A stretch of 9,076 nucleotides of DNA from CAZQQN01 sp964595485 (GTDB taxonomy: Bacteria > Bacteroidota > Bacteroidia > CAILMK01 > CAYYUA01), in NCBI GenBank assembly GCA_964595485.1, contig CAZQQN010000058.1:1-9076 (forward strand). Reading direction: 5' to 3'. This document shows, one piece after another, positions 1-6,300 of this stretch; the first letter of the stretch is position 1, and every line of letters starts with the position of its first letter. Made by a program: the position numbers and the translations under genes. The notes beneath the pieces were generated by a model, which ran no database searches, had not been told where the DNA came from, and saw only the letters and a program-made list of their open reading frames with translations.

Positions 1-66
1 GGGGTTAAAGCTTTCCGGTTGTCGATGAAAGAACTTGATTTTAGCCATTTTGGTATTGATTTCTAA
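1..66 (+). CDS. possible 3' end of an upstream gene (partial)
   Basis: The first reading frame is open from base 1 and ends at a double stop, TAA (64-66) then TAG (67-69). It gives 21 residues, ending in the segment KELDFSHFGIDF. The other two forward frames close within the first 30 bases. The peptide looks like an ordinary mixed hydrophobic and charged C-terminus, but it is too short to assign to a family and does not resemble a T9SS sorting domain. It would lie upstream of the first surface-protein gene on the same strand, about 90 bases away. An open frame of this length can occur by chance, so this is a weak call. Confidence 0.35.
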   Translation, partial: GVKAFRLSMKELDFSHFGIDF

Positions 67-156
67 TAGCATAAGGGAACATAGAATGCTTTATTTGATT
101 ACTTGGTATTGTTTACTTCAAAAACAAGGTTACTTCCGGCCATTTTGTTTGTATCA
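67..156 (+). other. leader / intergenic gap before the first surface-protein gene
   Basis: This AT-rich stretch has stops in the frame of the downstream gene at 67-69 and 82-84. It contains a weak 5-bp inverted repeat (AGCAT 68-72, ATGCT 86-90) and a partial match to the Bacteroidota -7 box (TTTATTTG, 90-97). Neither is strong enough to call a terminator or promoter. No Shine-Dalgarno sequence precedes the gene, as is usual in this phylum. Confidence 0.4.
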
Positions 157-246
157 ATGCAAAAACACCTTATGGTAAGATTTTGCTACACTTTTCTTGC
201 ATGCTTTGTTCTTTGTTTTTTCAGCTTGACGGGGTCAACGGAAGCA
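157..246 (+). other. signal peptide of the first surface protein
   Basis: Residues 1-30 have a basic start (K3, H4, R8), a hydrophobic core rich in Phe, Leu, Cys and Val (F9-L24), and a polar end, GSTEA, with likely cleavage after A30. This fits a Sec signal peptidase I substrate. C10, C16 and C20 lie inside the hydrophobic core and none is followed by a convincing lipobox with a mature acidic or Ser tail, so a lipoprotein is less likely. The exact cleavage site is an inference. Confidence 0.8.
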
Positions 247-3183
247 GGCCACATAGCAGGTGCCGGTAACATCTCCTGGAAGTGTCTTGGCCAGAACCGG
301 TTTGAGGTCAAGGTTGCCAAATACGCTGAGTGTCCTGTTACTATCAAGCCCTCTTCTTCTTTTAGTATTGATTGTAAAAGTGGCGGATCTATTGGAAATG
401 TAACAAAAAAACAAATTGGCAGCTCTTCAACTACGGATATCACCGGCACATGCAAGTCAAACTGTAATTATTGTACCTCAAATAGTTGCAGTTTTACTTA
501 TGGATACAAGAAATTTACTTTTACCTACATTGTAGACTTAAGTAATGCCAATTGTTGTAAAGTTCGGTTCAGTACGTCTTTACTCAGATCATCATCGGGG
601 TGGAATCTTCAATGCAATAATTTTTACACCTCTTCGTGGTTTAACCTTTGTCAAGCCCCTTGTAATAATTCGCCTAAATTCAGGAGTTCACCCAGTATGG
701 TTATTTGTAAAAACCAGGGCTTTATCCGGAATTTAAATGCCTATGACACTGATACCACTGCAAATGGTGCACCTAAGGATTCCTTAGCTTATACTTTGAC
801 CCCGCCCAGAAAAAGTGCTAATAGCAATTGTTCCTACAACAGTCCATATACTTATAAGAAACCCCTCCATTTCCAGAATTTTCCCAATAATAATTTGCCG
901 TATCCTTTTGGATTCAACCTTGATCCGGTTAGTGGGCAACTTAAATTTAAACCTACCAAGCAACAATTTTCGACCATTTCCTATAAAGTTAAAGAATACC
1001 GCGATACCAATAACAATGGATCAAAGGAATTGATAGGGGAGGTTTACCGGGAATCTCAGGTAATTGTGAATAATTGTGCCTCCAACAAAAATCCATCAAT
1101 AACGGGAATGAATTGCCCGAGTACTAGTAGGAGTGAAAGTGCTTGTGTTGGCAAGGCTAAGACCTTTAAGTTCTGTAGTAGCGACCCCGATAATGGGGAT
1201 TCGGTAAAGCTAAATTTGAACAGGGGAACCCTTCCGAATTCAGCCAAATGGTCTATTGTTGATTCCGCGGCTCAGGCCTATACGGGTAAAATCAATTGGA
1301 CCCCTCAACCCTATCATGCCCGGAAAAAACCATATAAATTTTCAGTTCAAGCTAAAGATAACAATTGCCCCTTAAACGGGAAAATATCCAAGCAGTACAA
1401 AATAGACGTCAATCCCATTCCCAAAGCCAATTATAGTTTTGATTCAGTGGGTTGTGGGGAGTACCAGTTCTCTTCGAGTCCTACAAAAGGGGCGAATGTG
1501 CAATTTCAATGGCAAGGGCAAGGTGGCATAAGTGCTCAGGATTCGGCTTTTACGCACCAATTTACAGATCCTGGTAATTATCCTTTTAAGTTAACCGTTA
1601 CGGCCGAGGGCTGTCAACGCGTCTATAAAGATACGATTCATGTAGACACTTTTGTAAGGGTTAAAATGGGTCTGGATACTACCATTTGTAAAAGCAGTGA
1701 TATTACAGTAGGAGGTGCTGCCATTGATAACAAAGGATCCGTTACCTACAAATGGCATGACGGAGTAACCGGTAATCCCGTTCGTACCTTTAGTAATATT
1801 CAAACGGATACTTTCATGACATTGAAAGTGACCGATACCATTTGCCCTTTTAAGGATAGTATAAATGTTGATGTACAGAATAGGCCTACCATTAACCTTG
1901 GGGCTGACAGTCAAAGGGCTTGTGAGGTAGATAGCTTCCTTTTACAGGTGGATAGTACCTATGCTGCCTATAAGTGGAATACCGGTGATTCGGGTTATAA
2001 GCTATATGTGGATAGTCAGCGAGCGTACAAATTAACCGTTAAGGATACTTTAGGCTGCTCCACCAGCGACAGTGTCAACCTCATCACCTTAAACACCGAT
2101 ACCACTTTTCAGCAAGTTTCTTCCTGCCGGAGCTACACGTGGCCAGTTAATGGAAATACTTACAAACAAAGCGGAACGTATTACGATACGGTGCAGAACA
2201 CCGCTTATTGTGACTCCAGTCAACCATACCAGCTTGATTTAACCATTCGTTCGATCAGCGACACCGCCATTAAGCGGACGGTTTGTGATCAATACACCGT
2301 TCCCAGTCAGGATACGACTTACCGAACGAGTGGGAATTACACCGATACTTTAACAAACGATGCCAAATGTGATTCGATCATCAACATTGATTTAACGGTG
2401 AATAACAGTGAAGAGGCAATTGACAGTGTTAAAAGCTGTGATCAATACACCTGGCCGTTTAACGGAAAAACTTACCAGCAAACCGGTTTTTACTATGATA
2501 CTTTTCAGAATAAAAATGGCTGTGATTCGGTGCGGAAACTACGCTTAGTCCTCAATGACCATAAAGAGAACAGTATCAATCCCGTTTCTTGCGGAAGTTA
2601 CAAAATACCCAGCGGAGACACCACCTACTACGCCTCAGGAATATATCAGGATACACTAAAATCGGCTAAGGGGTGTGATAGCGTATTGACCATTAAACTG
2701 GAAATACCGGAATTTGATACCAGCATTCTTAAGACGGGGGATAGCCTAAAAGTTCAAGATACAGGGGCAAGTTACCAATGGTTGGATTGCGGAAACAGCT
2801 ATTCACCCATAAGCGGAGCTACTTCCCGTAGTTTTAAACCTTCTTCATCAGGTTCGTATGCTGTAGAATTAGCCAAGAAAGGCTGCTCAGATACTTCAAA
2901 GTGCTATGAGATAAAAGGTTTGGGCATAATGGATAGCGAATTGGGGGGTAATCTGAAAGTATATCCCAATCCAACCAAAGGCAAAGTAAAAGTGGTATTG
3001 GGGAAACGGTATAAAACCATTCAAGCCACCTTAACGAATAGCAATGGAAAAGCGGTTCATACCCGGTCATTCAAAGACACACGTGCTTTTGAGCTTAACC
3101 TGGATAGTGCCCCGGGCTATTACATCCTTGGTATAAGTACTGGCAATGGTCAAAAAGCCAGGGTAAAAGTTTTGAAGGATTAA
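157..3183 (+). CDS. large secreted multidomain surface protein with T9SS type A sorting domain
   Basis: This 1008-residue protein carries an N-terminal signal peptide (1-30) and a C-terminal T9SS type A sorting domain (about 933-1008), so it should be exported by Sec and then by T9SS to the cell surface or medium. Domains in order: a Bacteroidota N-terminal surface domain (31-307); a cadherin/Ig-like domain with the INWTPQPY signature (309-419); a PKD-like domain (421-497); two Ig-like domains (500-574, 577-645); four Cys-containing tandem repeats (649-850); an Ig-like domain with YQWLDCGN (853-919); and the sorting domain. No catalytic motif is seen, so a binding or adhesive role is inferred. 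The ATG at 157 is preferred because it yields a compact signal peptide. The ATG at 172 is also possible and has an A-rich upstream stretch; a TTG at 103 would add 18 residues and a poor N-terminus. The gene is 42 bases upstream of a second giant surface protein and is probably co-transcribed with it. Confidence 0.9.
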   Translation: MQKHLMVRFCYTFLACFVLCFFSLTGSTEAGHIAGAGNISWKCLGQNRFEVKVAKYAECPVTIKPSSSFSIDCKSGGSIGNVTKKQIGSSSTTDITGTCKSNCNYCTSNSCSFTYGYKKFTFTYIVDLSNANCCKVRFSTSLLRSSSGWNLQCNNFYTSSWFNLCQAPCNNSPKFRSSPSMVICKNQGFIRNLNAYDTDTTANGAPKDSLAYTLTPPRKSANSNCSYNSPYTYKKPLHFQNFPNNNLPYPFGFNLDPVSGQLKFKPTKQQFSTISYKVKEYRDTNNNGSKELIGEVYRESQVIVNNCASNKNPSITGMNCPSTSRSESACVGKAKTFKFCSSDPDNGDSVKLNLNRGTLPNSAKWSIVDSAAQAYTGKINWTPQPYHARKKPYKFSVQAKDNNCPLNGKISKQYKIDVNPIPKANYSFDSVGCGEYQFSSSPTKGANVQFQWQGQGGISAQDSAFTHQFTDPGNYPFKLTVTAEGCQRVYKDTIHVDTFVRVKMGLDTTICKSSDITVGGAAIDNKGSVTYKWHDGVTGNPVRTFSNIQTDTFMTLKVTDTICPFKDSINVDVQNRPTINLGADSQRACEVDSFLLQVDSTYAAYKWNTGDSGYKLYVDSQRAYKLTVKDTLGCSTSDSVNLITLNTDTTFQQVSSCRSYTWPVNGNTYKQSGTYYDTVQNTAYCDSSQPYQLDLTIRSISDTAIKRTVCDQYTVPSQDTTYRTSGNYTDTLTNDAKCDSIINIDLTVNNSEEAIDSVKSCDQYTWPFNGKTYQQTGFYYDTFQNKNGCDSVRKLRLVLNDHKENSINPVSCGSYKIPSGDTTYYASGIYQDTLKSAKGCDSVLTIKLEIPEFDTSILKTGDSLKVQDTGASYQWLDCGNSYSPISGATSRSFKPSSSGSYAVELAKKGCSDTSKCYEIKGLGIMDSELGGNLKVYPNPTKGKVKVVLGKRYKTIQATLTNSNGKAVHTRSFKDTRAFELNLDSAPGYYILGISTGNGQKARVKVLKD
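247..1080 (+). other. Bacteroidota surface-protein N-terminal domain
   Basis: Right after the signal peptide the protein reads GHIAGAGNISWKCLGQNRFE. This matches by recall the conserved opening of many Bacteroidota gliding-motility-associated surface proteins (HIVGGxITYxCLGNNxYxI). Later landmarks of that region are also present: a paired Cys (NCCKVRF), a segment NNSPKFRSSP before a Cys (MVICKN), an Asp-rich stretch leading to DSLAYTL, a V-S-G-Q-L-KFKPT segment, and VKEYRD before the final Cys (VNNC). The match comes from the order of landmarks, not from a database search. The sequence is divergent: the usual YRDC is KYAEC here. The domain's function is not known to me. Confidence 0.65.
2101..2706 (+). 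repeat. four tandem Cys-containing protein repeats (about 51 residues each)
   Basis: Residues 649-850 hold four repeats built on the pattern C-x-x-Y-x-(W/V/I)-P, then TY-x-x-(S/T)-G-x-Y, then DT and a closing CDS before a hydrophobic strand. The opening cysteines are residues 657, 710, 761 and 812, giving periods of 53, 51 and 51. The closing cysteine is exactly 28 residues after the opening one in all four copies, which suggests one disulfide per repeat. This repeat type is familiar in Bacteroidota secreted proteins. DNA identity between copies is mostly low, but copies 2 and 3 share an identical 15-base stretch (2284-2298 and 2437-2451), so most of the duplication is old. Confidence 0.85.
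2953..3180 (+). other. T9SS type A C-terminal sorting domain
   Basis: The last 76 residues begin LKVYPNPTKGKVKV, the hallmark opening of the Por secretion / T9SS type A sorting domain. They continue with an alternating-strand pattern: a segment like ATLTNSNGKAVHTRSF, an LNLDSAPGYYILGI strand, and a basic end (ARVKVLKD). Its length is normal for the family. In known systems this domain directs transport by T9SS and is removed at the outer surface, often with attachment to a glycolipid anchor. It ends directly at the TAA stop, so the C-terminus is intact. Confidence 0.93.
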
Positions 3184-3225
3184 ATGATTATAGAAAAATC
3201 AACCGCGGTTTTGAAGTAGAAGCGT
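3184..3225 (+). other. 42-base intergenic gap with a short palindrome
   Basis: Between the two surface-protein genes lie 42 bases. They contain a perfect 10-base palindrome, AACCGCGGTT (3201-3210), too short and loop-poor to be a terminator. The gap also has an ATG directly after the upstream stop (3184) that opens an 11-codon frame ending at TAG (3217-3219), and a purine-rich run, GAAGTAGAAG (3213-3222), just before the next start. No terminator is seen, which supports read-through transcription into the second gene. Confidence 0.5.
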
Positions 3226-3309
3226 ATGATAAGGATCTTTACAAGCCGTTATGGCTGGTTACTTTGGCTACTATTATTAAGCGTTTTATTACCTGAAGTA
3301 AACCGGGCG
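3226..3309 (+). other. signal peptide of the giant surface protein
   Basis: Residues 1-28 show basic residues at R3 and R8, a strongly hydrophobic core (W11-L22, mostly Leu and Trp), and a polar end, PEVNRA. Cleavage after A28 leaves a mature start of QTYT. An Ala-Gln junction is common for exported Bacteroidota proteins. There is no cysteine at the junction, so this is not a lipoprotein. Confidence 0.9.
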
Positions 3310-6300
3310 CAGACCTATACCGCTTCCCCTTACTGTTTGCCATCTGCGGATTGTAGTTTGGGAGATGAGATCACTTCTTTCAGCATGGGAGATTTCATAC
3401 ATCAAAACGACAGTTGTGGCAATGATTACAAATATTTTGATTCCCTGACCATTAATGTGCGGTTAGGCAATAATTACAGCATTCGGTTACAAAATGGGCA
3501 ATATTCCCAGGGTTATGGTATTTGGATTGATTTCAACCACGATAACGATTTTAACGATCCAGGGGAATTTGTCTACAATTCTCAGAATAACTACAATATA
3601 GGAGATACAACCTTTGGTAACATCAAAATCCCCTTATCTGCCAAATCGGGTAAAACCCGTATCAGAGTGAGAAGCTTTTTTTATCAAGGGCTTAGCAGTA
3701 GCGATCATTGTAGCAGTGTTGCTTTTGGCGAGACGGAGGATTACAACATTTACCTGAATCCCATTCGTTACCAAAAGACTTATGGGGATACCTTATCAGA
3801 TGTTGCTTATGCGGGTCATTTTGCTAATGATAGTGGCATCCTGCTTACAGGCAAGACTAAAAGTTATGGCCAGGGTAAGTCAGATGTTTTATTGGTAAAA
3901 ACCAATGAAAGGGGTGCAAGTGATTGGTATAGCACTTACGGGGGCAGTGGTTCAGATGTGGCAAAATCCATTGCCGCCAAACCTGACAGTGGTTACTTAC
4001 TAAGTGGCCACACCTCTTCCTATGGTAATGGTTATAGCGATTTTTATGTAGTAAGTGTTCAGGAAAATGGTGGTATGAACTGGGCAAAAGCCCTTGGTGG
4101 TAACAATGCTGATAGTGCCACCGTTGTTGAAAAAGGTTCCGATGGGAATTTTTTCTTAGCAGGTATTACGGAAAGTTTTGGACTTAGTTCCAGGAGTATT
4201 TTTTTAGCCAAAATAGACACCAGCGGAAATGTGATTTGGGACAAAACTTTTGGGGATTTTTCCGGGAATGCGGACTTACCCCTCTTCATGAAAGAAGATG
4301 AAAATGGAAACTTAATTGTAACAGGCTCCACTAAGAGTTATGGTTCGGGGAAAAATGATGCCTTCCTCATGAAGGTAGATACCAGTGGCGCTCTTCAATG
4401 GTTCAAAACCTATGGCGGAAATGATGATGAAGCAGGAAAGTCCCTAAGTATAGGGAATGGTGATCGATACTTGATATCCGGTTTTACCAAAAGTACTGGT
4501 TCAGGCCAGAAAGACGGTTTTTTGTTAAAAACTGATTCATCAGGTAGTGTGAAATTTTACCGGGTATATGGGGGCAGTGCTGATGAAAGCTGGAATTGTG
4601 TTAACAGGATTAACCAGGATTCCTTTTTGTTAGCAGGTTATACGGAAAGCTACGGGTATGGTCAAAAGGACGGAGCAAGTTGTTTTGTAGATAGTCAAGG
4701 GCAAATAATTTGGGCAAGGGTTTATGGAAGTGACGGCAACGAGGAATTTTTAGGAACTGAAACTTCGGATGGCTCAACCTTTGTGAATTCGGGGTTTTCT
4801 GACTCCTTGGGCATTGGGGAAAATGATTTTTTTGCCTTGTTGTCAGATACTTCCGGTAAGGGGTGTAATCAGCGATCCATCAGCAGTTTTGATCAATCTG
4901 CCTCGGTCTCGGCTGTCAATCAATCCATTAGTACGAAATCAGTAAGCAGTACGATTGCAAATGGTGGCGTTAAAAATAGCCCGAATGGTAAAACCTTCTC
5001 AGTTTGCCCTATCAATGCGGATTTTGGTGTAACCGATACCTGTATTAATGACACCACCCAATTTTTTGATAGTACCTTTGCAAATGATTATGACGGCTAC
5101 AACTGGGAATGGGATTTTGATGACCCATCTTCTGGTAACAATCGTTGTACGAAACAGAATCCGCTTCATGATTTCACCGATACCCAATTTTACAATGTTC
5201 AGTTAATTGCTTCAAACGGGGTTTTATCAGATACGACCGCTAAATTCATTAAAATCAATGGTCCCGTTTTTGAAATCAATTATTCGGATACAGCCATTTG
5301 TCCGAATGACAGTATTCAACTCAACATTGGTCAATCGTATCAGCAATACAACTGGTCACCGGGAGAAAGGGTTAGTGATTCAACCATTCAGAACCCGTAC
5401 GGTTACCCGGGCGATGAGAAATTGAAGTTGAAAGCTACCAATGCCTATGGTTGCCGTAACACAGACACTAGCCGGATTAGCAATAAAAAAGGAGCTGGCC
5501 CTGATCCTCCGAATGTGCGGAAATTGGTTACAAACAACGATTCTGCATTAACCCTTTATTGGGATACAGCATTTAACAGGAGTAAATTCCTTAGTTACCG
5601 TATATACCGGAAATCAGAAAACGATACCGCTTTTCATTTCCAAACAGCCTTGAAGCATTTCGACACTACCCATTGGCAGGACACAACTGCCTGGCAGACT
5701 GATTCAGTTCAATACCATTATTTTATAAGGGTAGAAAACAAGTGTGGCTTGTTAGGAGATTCCAGCCAGGTTATCAACTCGATTGTCCTGGATTTTGATG
5801 CTACGGGTACTAAAGAAATTAAATTTTACTGGACGCCCTATTCTTTTGAGGATTCCAGCTTTTACCATTTGCAAAAGGATGATAGCTTATTAAGGACCCA
5901 TTACCAGGATACATTTTCCCGTTTAACTTCATGTGAGTTCAATGATACATTTCGGGTTAAGGCTGTGGATACAGCACAGGCTGATACCATAGTTTCAAAC
6001 ACTGTCAAACCCGATTTATCGGATACGGTTGCTCCCCTGAAAACAGAAATACACTATGCGAGTACCCTGAATGACACTGTAAATCAACTTTCTTGGGCTC
6101 CTTCCTCAAATGATGTCAAACGCTATATAGTTTACAGGGATACCGGCAATCAAAGCTATATGGCTCAAGATACTTTAAATGGCAGAAAGGACACAGTCTT
6201 TTTTGATACCCTGAACCAATCCAATCAGGCGTCAACCTGTTATAAGGTAAGCGCTCTTGATTCTTGTTTCAGTAATGAATCTCCTTTGTCAAGTGAGCAT

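Noticed and set aside
68..90. AGCAT/ATGCT inverted repeat followed by Ts as a terminator for an upstream gene
   Set aside because: The stem is only 5 bp with a 13-base loop and low GC, and there is no proper T-run.
90..97. TTTATTTG as a Bacteroidota -7 promoter box
   Set aside because: It lacks the A of the TAnnTTTG consensus, and no TTG/TTTG box lies at the right distance upstream, so it cannot be told from AT-rich background.
1591..1914. Antisense open frame of 107 codons inside the first surface protein
   Set aside because: It fully overlaps well-supported Ig-like domains on the + strand, and its product is low-complexity with no start context or family resemblance.
3184..3219. 11-codon frame (MIIEKSTAVLK) as a real small gene
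   Set aside because: It is too short to support without conservation. An ATG overlapping a stop is common by chance in AT-rich DNA. It is kept only as a junction observation.
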